This document shows positions 24,351-35,126 of a DNA stretch of 64,000 nt, in pieces. The stretch comes from Zygaena filipendulae. Taxonomy: Eukaryota > Arthropoda > Insecta > Lepidoptera > Zygaenidae. The stretch is taken from positions 992,001 through 1,056,000 of the forward strand of contig CAJRBF020000001.1 of the NCBI GenBank assembly GCA_907165275.2, in the 5' to 3' direction. Made by a program: the position numbers and the translations under genes. Below the pieces are notes generated by a model that did no database searches, was not told where the DNA came from, and worked only from the letters and a program-made list of their open reading frames with translations. Position 1 is the first letter of the stretch. Every line of letters begins with the position of its first letter.

Positions 24351-24960
24351 TTTTAACCGACTTCCAAAAAGCAGGAGGTTATGCATTCGATTGTATGTAT
24401 GTTTTTTTTTTTTTATGTAGGTTCACCGATAGCTCGAAGACGGTTGGACCAATTTCGAAAATTCTTTTTGTTTGAAAGGGTTTACTCTCAATTAGGTCCC
24501 ATTGCCACCAAATCGGGATCTGATGATGTGATCTTGGAGAAATCGAGGGAACTCTTCAAAAATAATAAGCACACCTATACCGATTTGAGTATTTTTTATA
24601 GTAAATCGTTCATTTGCTTTCGGAAAGCAAAATTTGAAGAAGTGGAACTGATAATGAAGACCACAGATGATCATCGGAACTACTCAATAATAGGTATTTC
24701 ACGAGTTCCGATTCGTTAACTTTAAATGGTTCCTAAACAATTTATGCTCGTCATAACTCACAACGTATATGGCAAAGTGGAACTGAGTGTGATGTACCAG
24801 GAGAACTCAAAAATTAACGTCCCCGCATCGAGAAGAGCAATATTTTGTAAAAGATGATGAGTAGTTAACATCAGGCTATTGTAACTTAGATACATTACAA
24901 ACCGTCTCACTTAAAAGCAAGAAATTAACAAATTTTTACCAAAAAAATTAAAACCGACTT
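24351..24960 (+). repeat. interspersed repeat with ACCGACTTCCAAAAAG start
   Basis: Starts TTAACCGACTTCCAAAAAGC and continues through 'ttcaccgatagctcgaag'. Parts recur near 28809, 29075 and, inverted, at 32820-33290 (GCTTTCGGAAAGCAAATGAA and surroundings). The 112-codon open frame inside it shows no domain and I regard it as chance. Confidence 0.6.
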
Positions 24961-25322
24961 CCAAAAAACACAAAACTAAAAAGCTTAAAATATCAAAATA
25001 CCGATTTAATCCAACAGACAATAATACACGTAATACCTACTATTATTGGTTTGTGCTACCACTTTTCGATATGAAGTCGGTGACAAGCCAAGTATGGAGT
25101 AAGTAGATAGATGAGCTAAGTCCACTCCCGCCATGAGCTCGTCGTGAACTGAACAACCCAAGTGGGCAGACGTAAGCGGGCTTGGCACCAAATTCAAATC
25201 GAAAAGTGGTAGCACAAACCAATAATAGTAGGTATTACGTGTATTATTGTCTGTTGGATTAAATCGGTATTTTGTTATTTTTAGCTTTTTAGTTTTGAGT
25301 TTTTTGGAAGTCGGTTTTAATT
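24948..25322. repeat. fold-back element, arms about 125 bp
   Basis: 24950-25075 and 25193-25320 are near-perfect reverse complements, both running from AACCGACTTCCAAAAAAC through AATACCGATTTAATCC to ACCACTTTTCGAT, around a loop of about 120 bp. A MITE or fold-back transposon. Confidence 0.8.
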
Positions 25323-25707
25323 ATTTTGTAAAAAAATTTAACATTCATAAAATTAATGTAAGTGTAAATAGGCGTTAATTTTTATTTTCCATGTTTTATC
25401 ACAACTTCGAAACCTATATTTTTAAGGTTTTCGAATATACAATCGAGGTATACAACTTAAAAAAATACTAACTTATCTATGTATTTACTTATCCATTCAT
25501 CTTTCTAGAACTTAACAATTTTGGGTAATAAGTTTTCACTGCACGGCAACACTCACTAAATGCCCACATGTTTACGAAACCGGCTTCACTTTGTTGTTGA
25601 CAGCGTTCCGTCTTGAGTTTTTATTTCGTCTGAGGTTTTAACATAACTTCGAAACCTATATTTTTAAGGTTCTCGAACATACAACTGAGGTATACAACCT
25701 AAAAAAG

Positions 25708-25925
25708 TAGTGTATTATTGGGCATTCTGGCCCCCCAGTCGTCCGCTTCGCTACCGACCGTTCGCTGCGCTCACTCTGGGTTGCAGAAAGTCCAATAATA
25801 CACTACGAATAACTCTTAGGATGATTGCGATGGAACGTTTATATTTTCTGTTAGAGCAAATAAAACCTAAAAAGGTAGTTTCACGTTACATAAAAAATTT
25901 CTTTCCCATGTTTTTAACTAAAAAA
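25708..25925 (-). repeat. inverted copy of the satellite-flank hairpin
   Basis: 25708-25805 is the reverse complement of the hairpin at 23196-23293, and leads directly into the minisatellite at 25930. Confidence 0.75.
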
Positions 25926-25929
25926 CTAT

Positions 25930-26930
25930 AATATAACAAATGACGCTATCGATGAATACGCGATCGTACGTTCGTATTTTCTGTAACGGCAAATAAAATG
26001 GCCTTCAAATTTTCTGTCCTATGTTTTCAAATTAAAGACTAATGTAACAAATAACGCTATCGATGAATACGGGATCGTAAGTTCGTATTTTCTGTAACGG
26101 CAGATAAAATGGCCTTCAAATTTTCTGTCCTATGTTTTTAAATTAAAAACTAATGTAACAAATGGCGCTATCGATGAATACGGGATCGTACGTTCGTATT
26201 TTCTGTAACGGCAAATGAAACAAAATTATGTAGTTTCGCGTTACTTCAAATTTTCTGTCCTATGTTTTTAAATTAAAAACTAATGTAACAAATAACGCTA
26301 TCGATGAATACGGGATCGTAAGTTCGTATTTTCTGTAACGGCAAATAAAATGGCCTTCAAATTTTCTGTCCTATGTTTTTAAATTAAAAACTAATGTAAC
26401 AAATAACGCTATCGATGAATACGGGATCGAACGTTCATATCTTCTGTAACGGCAAATAAAACAAAAGTATGTAGTTTCACGTTAGTTAGAACTTTCTGTC
26501 CCATGTTTTTAAATTAAAAACTAATGTAACAAATAACGCTATCGATGAATACGGGATCGAACGTTCATATCTTCTGTAACGGCAAATGAAACAAAAATAT
26601 GTAGTTTCACGTTAGTTAAAATTTTTTGTCCCATGTTTTTAACTTAAAAATTGATGTATAGATGATGCTATCGATGAATACGAGATCGAACGTTCGTGTT
26701 TTCTATAACGCCAAATGAAACAAAGATATTAGTTTCAAGATCATCAAAATGTTCCCCATGTTTTTAACTTAAACTAATGTAACAAATAACGCTATCGATG
26801 AATATGGAATTGTACGTTCATATTTCTGTAACAGCAAATGAAACAACATTATGTAGTTATACTTTACTTAAAATTGTCCGTCTCATGTTTTTAACTTAAA
26901 AATTGATGTAACAAATGACGCTGATTGAAC
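25930..26930 (+). repeat. minisatellite, about eight units, 111 and 130 bp
   Basis: The marker CGCTATCGATGAATA occurs at 25944, 26055, 26166, 26296, 26407, 26537, 26667 and 26790, giving spacings 111, 111, 130, 111, 130, 130 and 123. The longer form carries an extra block with TATGTAGTTTCACGTTA. Part of the unit recurs inverted at 49730-49855. Confidence 0.85.
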
Positions 26931-27325
26931 GTTCGTATTTTCTGTAATGGCAAGTGATGTTGGTAAGATTAATTTCCCGAAAAAGTTGCCTAACATATCG
27001 TTAGATTCAATACCGACCGTTCCGCTGTGCTCAGTCAGGATTGCAGAATGCTCAATAATACACTTCGAATGACACTATAACCATGTGACCAGAGAACGGA
27101 TAACTACAGAATCGAGCGTTAATATTTTCTTTCAGTTATCGGCATTCATATTTTACTACAAAAATTGTTAGCTAACACAGTCCGAATGTCCTACCTAAAC
27201 AGTAAACACAATCGGCTGAAGCCCCATGGTAAGTAACTTCTGAGAGACCCGTGGTAAGATTCTCTCACCGAATGTCCTACCTAAACAGTTAACACAATCG
27301 GCTGAAGCCCCATGGTAAGTAACGT
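26931..27325 (-). repeat. inverted satellite flank and satellite
   Basis: Reverse complement of the arrangement at 22935-23200 and of 49240-49860: flank block first, then satellite monomers ending at CATGGTAAGTAAC near 27325. Confidence 0.8.
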
Positions 27326-27984
27326 TATTCATTGATATGTTCAAACCTGCATTATGTAGGTATCGTAAATACCGTTTTAAGTAATACCCAAAAAACAATT
27401 ACGTGTTTAAATAACTCGCTACTGCTAAGTGCTAACCGAGTACCGTTAGCTCAATGGTTAGTGATTCTCTTTTATATGTGTGGATTCGATTTCCGCCTAA
27501 GGAACAACCATGGAGCAACACTATTTTATTAACAGTTTATTATTATAAGTATACGTTGGTAGGTACACAGAACAAGCATTAACAAGATAGGGCTAATATA
27601 TCAGCATCTTTAAATGGATCGCAATATTAAAGAGGATATAAATAAATATAAAACGCATAGAATTGCTCTTAGAACGTTTATTTTCTACAGTATAACATAC
27701 ACTTTGGTTATTAATTAAGTAAAAAAGTACCTAATGTCTGACAAGAAATTTTTGTAAAAGAAGATACCTAGAAGATCCTGACAAATGAAAACCATAAATA
27801 GGAAAACTCAACTTTGGGTTATTTTTACTTTCAATAATAATCTGTGAATAAAACAGGAAAAGTTTATTTTTTACATATAGGTAAATACAGTTAGAGTAGG
27901 TTTTACACGCATTTTTATTATAAATTAGTGGAAATGAAACAACTTAAAGTATCTAATAAATGGTTGCATATTATTTTTTGATAA
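27326..27984. other. no gene; tRNA-like SINE fragment
   Basis: AT-rich. 27441-27500 carries an A-box-like TTAGCTCAATGGTTAG and a B-box-like GGATTCGATTTCC with tRNA spacing but no acceptor stem; it is probably the head of a degenerate SINE. Confidence 0.4.
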
Positions 27985-28192
27985 CATTTTATGAACCAAA
28001 ATTAGAAAATTGTAGTAACTATTAGGTACACTTTTCTCAAAACTGCTTTAAGTAACAGAAATAGTAACGAAAACTGATGACACAATTATTTTAGAAGAAA
28101 TTGTTAAAAGTTATCCTTATCATAATCACTGAGGGACACTTCCAGCACATGAGCATTCAAAAACTTTTCCTTCGAAAAATATAATTTAAAAA

Positions 28193-30344
28193 TCACTTAA
28201 AAGTTATTTTATTACCAAAATAAACAGGCTCGCTCGCTGCAAAATGCGCGTAGGCTTTTCCAATAAACAATTGTAAAACTTCCCACTCACCGCTCTTTTC
28301 GTTGCACTGAATCTTTACGGACGCCAACGCCTTCTTAAGGGGCTCCCCCACGCCAATAACCTTGGGCGCGCGAGCTTTCTTTCGTCCCACCCTACCTGAC
28401 TCACCTCTGTGTAATTACGACATTTGAGTTATAAAAGCGCCATCTTTTAAAAAGTATTACTATTACTAATTATAATGCTTAGAACGACATCTAACAGATT
28501 TTCCTCGTACTACAATAAACTGCGGTGCAAGCGATAGCGGGAGGTTGTGTTGCGCACGTCATTTCAGATTAGACAAGCTCTACCATTATAGACCCGGAGT
28601 CCAGGCACAAATTTTATCACACAATATCATCACAATATTAAATAAAACTATGTAAATTTACTAGAAAAATTTATTCATACAATTTGTTTATTGTAACAAT
28701 CACAGTAAGTAACAGTAAAATGACTGTATTTTTAAATAAATAAAAAATGTAAAATACCTAGCCCGGAAGATTGCTTTTAAACAATAAGGTAACCAGTTGT
28801 TCTTTATTTAACCGACTTCAAAAAAGGAGGTTCTCTGTTTGACTTGTATGACTGTATTTATGTTTTTCCATGATAATCTTGCTTTTGACTGAACCGATTT
28901 TGATGCGGTTTTCGGAAAAGTATTTATTACACTTAAGAGCAGGTTTTGTAAAAGGTTATGAGTTTGAACCGTATGTATGTATGTTTGTCCGCGATTATCA
29001 TGCATCTGCCTGAACTGATTTTGATGCAGTTTTCAGAAAAGTACAGTTTTTACATTAGGAGCAAGTTTTATTATTAACCGACTTCAAAAAAGGAGGAGGT
29101 TCACAATTTGTATGTTTGTATATTCATTTATTTATTTTATAAGTGTATGTACATGTAAAATCGATTGATAAACTACACCGATTTTGATGATTCTTTTTTT
29201 ATTTGAAAGCTTATAGTTTCCCATTGGTCCCATATCAAGATCATCAGGATCTGAGTTCCACATCAGGGAGAAACCCTACTGCTCGGCATAAGTAGAACGC
29301 TTAGATTAATACTGTTTCCATATTATGTATCTATACCTTGATCAAATTCGATTACCGGTAACAAAGTGACAAAATGGAGAAAACAAGAAACAGATGAAAA
29401 CAAGGAAACAGGTTAGCTAACTAGGTTACAGTTAGGTTAACTAAATAAGTTTAGTTAGTTTATCTACTGCACCCATACTGCACCACAAGCTCCTAGACTA
29501 TATTTTTTTCGCATGGTGATGTGGTGCAATGCAATGTGCAAAGTGTAAATACACGATCACACAACCGGCCGGCCGGCGCGCGCGGCGATCTGAATGAAGC
29601 CATCATAATATGTAGTGTAATGTACTCCCTGTACATAGGTACCTAGGTGAAACTCACTTTGAACTTGTTGAAGGATCGAATTTTTTATTTTTTCCTAGAT
29701 TTGGGACGTTCTCATCTTGTTCTTCTGCAGCGAGTTTCCTTTTTTTCCTAAAAAGATAAAAAAAGTTTATATTTAGGTATACCTACAAATAACAATAAAG
29801 TAATAATAAAATAACTTTTAAAAAATAAAAGAAAAAAATAGTAACTAAACAAATTATAATAAAATAAAAAAAAAGCAAAAAAACTTGCGACCAGGCAGAG
29901 ATTCGAACCCGCAACTTTTTGGATTGTGAAAATCAGTCATGGACATGGAAGTGAACTAGGTAAGTACCTAAGAACCTGTGGTTACTCTATTTCTGAAAAC
30001 ATTTGTGTATTTATTTACTTAGCTAGATGATACTGACGGGCACAGGTCCACTTCAGGTACATTTTCTTTATTACAGTCAGTTTCGAGCAATATTTGTCTA
30101 TTTCTGAAAATGAACAATGTATTGTAGTTAGGTGGGAACAATACGATTACGTAACAGTTCTACCTACTTTACTTATTTGCTCATCACACTACTATAAATA
30201 GGTACATTACCTATTTCATTTTTTTAATCATGTTTCATGTCAACAAACCATAATCAGACACAAAGTAGGTAGGTGCAAACAAACATTTTATAACTTATAT
30301 TATATATATACGTAGATAGGTACTTACTTTAATATTTTATTCAT
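28193..30344 (-). CDS. predicted chimeric spliced gene: insert-borne exons joined to the last exon of gene B
   Basis: Three minus-strand exons fit together. Exon 1: ATG at 30344 (MNKILK) to donor GTAAGTA after 30328. Exon 2: 29747-29658, after a strong acceptor (TTTTTTTATCTTTTTAG) and before GTGAGT, encoding a basic then acidic stretch (KKRKLAAEEQDEN..). Exon 3: acceptor ACACAG, 28406 to TGA at 28193. It encodes GESGRVGRKKARAPKV.., crosses the TTAA junction, and continues in frame into KALASVKIQ.. SEPVYFGNK, the C-terminus shared with gene A. Both junctions are phase 2 and the joined frame stays open. What I see is signals and frame; expression is inference. The tiny first exon is the weakest part, and chance splice signals remain possible. 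Confidence 0.35.
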
Positions 30345-30866
30345 GTTTTTAGCGGTTTCTATTCTCCAATTCCGTCTTTTTTTTTCTTGTTCCGATTATT
30401 TCCCATTTCACTGCACTTTTAATTTCTTAGGTGATAAGTCGGTGTAAGAGACGACAAGCGACGCGGGTTCCCCTTTCGAATGCCGGAGCGCGACTGAATT
30501 CAAGCGGTGAACGCGGTGAACTCGCAATATATCAGAATTTAATTTCTAACAAAAAACAAAAAAACATAATTTTCAATTGAGATCACATAGTACACGTATT
30601 GTATTATGTTGAGTTTCTATACAAAGTTTAATTAGTATGGATAAATGATTCATTGACTTCTGCGGTTTATTTGTATAAATCAGAGGGAAGTTTGTGATTT
30701 TTTTCTATCGAGAAAATTTTTAGTAATCGTGTTTTAACATCACATAGGACTTAGTGTATATCCTTAACTTTACTATATATTTTTTTCAATATTATTGATT
30801 GAATACTTTTATTGATATACAGGTTCAAAAGTGAGAGGTGGGGCAGTTCTAGCCTCCTATAGGCCC
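28339..30866. mobile_element. 2528-bp insert flanked by TTAA, piggyBac-like
   Basis: TTAA occurs at 28335-28338 and 30867-30870, and joining the flanks across one TTAA restores the uninterrupted exon seen in gene A (10430-10440). Ends read inward as GGGGCTCC and, on the other strand, GGGCCTAT, a short imperfect inverted repeat. TTAA targets are diagnostic of piggyBac-type transposons. No transposase is present. Inside are ACCGACTTC-type repeats (28809-29110) and the two candidate exons listed separately. Confidence 0.7.
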
Positions 30867-31505
30867 TTAAAGCGTTCTTCTAGCGGAGTGTTTTTTACGT
30901 TCTCCGTGTTATAGATTTTTAAATCTATGAAAAATTCGCTCGTTGTGGTTGCGGTGCGACGACACTGCCCCGACGACACTCGCGACGTAAAACTGGATGC
31001 TATGCCGCGGTCGCCTGAGACTTTGGAGTTGGAAGCCCGCTCTTCCTTGTGGATAATTGAAAAAATATCCTTGGTCTTTTTTGATCTGTGAATAAAAACA
31101 GATGTTATGTTAATTTTCAGATGTGTATTAGTTAGGACTTAAAATATAAATTAAGAATATTTTTTTACTGCAATCTAAATAAACGTTGTTTTTAACTATT
31201 ATATTTAAAAGTAGTTGTTACAAGGGAAGTACAAAATTTAAACATTCATAATAAAATGTAAATAAATTACCGAGACGAAGAAGTTTCTTCAGCGAGGGCG
31301 GCAGGGTTTGGTACCGAAGCGATGGGGAGTTTGCGCTTTCTTGTCTTCGGGTCTGATGCGACGGCTGCAGGGCTCGTGGATACGCCTGGCAGAGACGTTT
31401 TTTTCTTACGGCTCGACTGCGTCGAAGACAACGATGGCGGCGTCAACCAGTGGCACCATAAATGGCACCATGTCTTCAATGTACGATTCGTACTCAGAAT
31501 CTGAC
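30867..31505 (-). pseudogene. gene B, upstream exons
   Basis: 31505-31271 matches the upstream exon of gene A, and 31085-30871 its last exon up to the TTAA insert, with the same acceptors and donors. Relative to gene A the first exon has about 10 extra bases near 31440 (CGTCAACCAG), shifting the frame, and the last exon is cut by the insert. So the original gene B is broken at two points. Confidence 0.65.
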
Positions 31506-34500
31506 CTAAAAATGGAAAAACAATTAATAAAAAGCATACTCTTTCCAGAAATAAAATTAAGAAAATATTATTACTACTTACTTACATTTCAATTTATCAG
31601 GACCTTGTATCTTCTTTTCACTAAAATTTCTTGTAAGACATTAACTTTTTTTACCACTAGTATGCGTATTTAAAGTATTAATAATAAATAATCAGCGAAA
31701 CTTTGAATTAATTCACAATGACCAAAGTTAAAAGCGCCTTTACGGGAATTTTAACCTTATTCGTTCGTAAATAACATTGGTATAAATAAGAAAATATATT
31801 ATATTAGGAAGTTACTTACAGCTGTTTGAATTGGAAAATATGCGGTTCCTTTTTGTCGACATTACAATAACATTACTATGTCGCGGTACAAGTGAAAACA
31901 AAGTCTTCAGTTAGTCAGTTACTAAAATTCCTGAAAAAATTATAATTATATTGAGTGAAAACTGCAACTACTATGGAGGCAAGCAGAGACTATATGAACC
32001 TCCACTTGTTGCGATCCTTTCAAATTATAACAATTTAAATTTTTAAGAGTCAAATCTATGAGATTACTGTGTGAAATAAGATAAATATAATATATATCTA
32101 CGTATTATGCAAGTCAATCACTTACTAATAATAATATAAAACTTCTATCTAAGTTTCTTATCATGATGTACCTTCTAAATATTTTTCATTATATCGAGGT
32201 AGGTGCATTAGACATTTTCTGAAGTTTAACTTTTACTGTATCTAACATAAAGTAAAAAAACAAAACTCTCAGGTTACATGACGTAAAACAGACTTAAAAA
32301 GAATTTCAATACTGAATCAGGTATTTAACTTGTGGTAATTAATTCACTAGCTTTTGTCCGCGGCGCCACTCGTATTTTTTATAGAAAGTTTTACTGTTTT
32401 AGGTTTCGTTCCGTTACAAGTGTAGGTTCATAGACTCTGCCTTAAACTTACCACTTACCTCTCTTAAAATAGTTTCAGTTTTCGGTGACTTATTTATAAT
32501 CTTATTTAGGCATTTTAGTGACTGATTAATCCTTAAGATTTCGTTTTCACTTTTATCGCGGCATTGTATAGCCGCGGCTTTAGAAAAACTTTAACAATAA
32601 AATTATAATTATAATGAGTAAAAACTGCAACTACAAAACTATAACTATTCAACTTTCAAATTATAACTATTTAAATTTTTAAGAGTCAAATCTATGAGAT
32701 AACTGTGTGAAATAAAATAAATATAATATATATCTACGTATTATGCAAGACAATCACTTACTAATAATAATAAATAAAACTTAAACTATCTAAGTTTCTT
32801 ATCATGATCTCCAAATTTTCTCCAAATTTTGCTTTCGGAAAGCAAATGAACGATTTACTATAAAAAATAGCCAAACCGCCATAGGTGTACCTGTAATATT
32901 AGAAGAGTTCCCTCGATTTATCTAAGATCCTATTATCAGATTACAACTTAGTGACAATGGAATCAACTTGGGAGTATAGGTAGGTATACGCTTTTAAGCA
33001 AAAAAAAAATCCAAATCGGTCCAATCAAAACCCGTGAAATACGATTCTATTGAGTAGTTCCGATGACCATCACTGGTCTTCATCATCAGTTCCACTTCTT
33101 AACATTTTGTGTTCCGAAAGCAAATGATCGATCTACTATAAAAAATACCCAAGTTCAGTCGATTTCTCCAAGATTCCATCATCAGATTCAGATTTCATGA
33201 TATTGGGGTCAAACGAGAAGCACCAGCTTTCAAATAAAAAAAGAATCACCAAAATTAGTTCGAAAATCAGTTCACCCAGTGGAAAGTTATAAGGTAACAA
33301 ACATAAAAAAGAGGGTTAAAAATGAGATAGGTAGAACTATGTATTTTGTTATTGTTGTTTTAAAAATTCAATAATTTTTAAAACTGAGGTTTTTTAATCA
33401 TAATTGTATGATGATATGTCGATCATCTATAGTTGAGCGTCTGAAGGTTTTAAGCTCGCACTTTTATTGAATTTCAATAACTGTAAAAAAGTGCGACTTA
33501 AAAACCTTCAGGCTCTTTGTAATATTGAATTTCAATAACGGTAACATTACAAAATAACTTTTAGCTTATAATAATAATTGTATGTAAAAACAAGTTTACC
33601 AATTAAAAAATTATGATCTCGATTTAAAATAAAATTATAATTCCAACAATATAAATGGTATAACATCTCATAATCTTAAGCTGAAGAACATTTTTGTATA
33701 CCAATATTAAGTTGATATACATAATATAAAGGTTGATATACATATTGTATTGACTATAGAGATAGTGATTGGAAAAATGAAGCAAGTGAAGGAAAATCAA
33801 ATAAAAATAAATTATCCATGAATAATATGATTATATAAACAAATAACATTGTTTTCTATTGAATTTTTATGTAAGATTTTTTATATGGTCGTTTGGTTAA
33901 TAATCTGATTGAAGATCTGCAGTTAATTTGTATCAGCATGATAATTGGATGATTAAGTAAATATTAAGTAAATAAAAAAAGAAAATATAATGTTTTAAAT
34001 TAATTATTAAAAGTACCTATTTATTTATTTTCTACCACAGTTCACAATGGATTCACAATGGATGAATCAAGGACCAGTAGCACAACTATTATAATATAGC
34101 TGCATTACCTGTTTACTAAAAATTTGGAGAAACGTCATGATTAATTATAATTATGAATTAGCTAAAGTATTTAAAAATCATGTATTTTGGGTTTATGTGG
34201 AGGTCCAGCAATAATTAAACATTTGGACACATTCAGTTTCAATTCCTTTGTAAAAGGAACAGCCGCAAAACAAGCGTTCTTTGTCATTATTATCTCTTAC
34301 AGTTGATGTAGCGTTTGAACATCTCGGCACAGATTTATTTATTTATTTATTTATATAGCTTTATTTATCCCTTACTTAAAAAAACATCGGCACAGATAGT
34401 TGATTAATATAATACGATCTACGGTTAAAGAGCATTTATTATCATAAGAATGTACTTTCACTTATTTGAGAAACTTAAAAATTATTTACAAAAATCATGT

Positions 34501-34770
34501 CGTGGATGAGTGTAGGTATACATAACTTAAATACAAAAAACATAAAACTAGCATATTTATGTATATAAAAAATGTAGGTAAGACAAATACAATACGTTCC
34601 ACGACACCATGACTCAATGTCGATGCGGGCCGAAACAAAGATCTAAAGTACTACAAACTAATATTTTAATTACTAAAAGGTATTTACAGGTTGATGCTTC
34701 GTTTACCTTCTCTTCTTATGACAAAAATCAAGAACAAGAATGAGATAACCATTATAATTAACTTAATATC
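31506..34770. other. unit B flank and gene-free AT-rich DNA
   Basis: 31506-32365 is the unit B flank. 32640-32815 repeats part of it (match to 32030-32190). 32820-33290 holds inverted copies of the 24490-24660 repeat. 33440-33510 can form a hairpin around CACTTTTATTGAATTTC. 34330-34360 is a TTTA run. No gene seen. Confidence 0.45.
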
Positions 34771-34879
34771 ACGGGGCTTCAGCCGAATACGTTAGGCAAC
34801 ACTTTCGGTGAGAGAATCTTACCACGGGTCTCTCAGAAGTTACTTACCATGGGGCTTCAGCCGATTGTGTTTACTGTTT
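34771..34879 (+). repeat. satellite, left side of the LINE insertion
   Basis: One and a half monomers of the 82-bp satellite, ending TGTGTTTACTGTTT at 34866-34879, the left copy of the LINE target duplication. The array continues at 47739. Confidence 0.85.
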
Positions 34880-35126
34880 TTTTTTTTTTTTTTTATTTTT
34901 TTTTATTTTAACTAGCTACCGCCAACATAATCAGCGCCTGTCTCTACATATTATTATTACAGGTTTTTTATTATTTATATACATTTTCTTATATCTATTC
35001 CATGCAGTTAGTTGCACTCTGTTCTTATTTTCTATGTTATTTACTTATTCCCTATTTCTTACTTTCTACTTATTTTTATGATACAGTTTATATATACACA
35101 ATATATAATGTAACATAATTTTATAG

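Larger units (their letters stand above)
27985..32365. repeat. unit B: second copy of the gene-bearing repeat, with a 2528-bp insert
   Basis: Matches 10090-11746 and 18115-18310 in order, except for the insert 28339-30866. It carries the minus-strand gene B and preserves the sequence into which the 6.4-kb LTR element inserted in unit A. Confidence 0.7.

Noticed and set aside
24381..24719. 112-codon open frame
   Set aside because: Lies in an interspersed repeat that recurs, partly inverted, at 32820-33290; no domain and no conserved frame.
27441..27500. tRNA gene
   Set aside because: A- and B-box-like segments but no pairing acceptor or anticodon stems; a degenerate SINE head at most.
29882..29950. 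tRNA or SINE on the minus strand
   Set aside because: Only a B-box-like GGTTCGAATCTC is present; no A box at proper spacing that I can defend.
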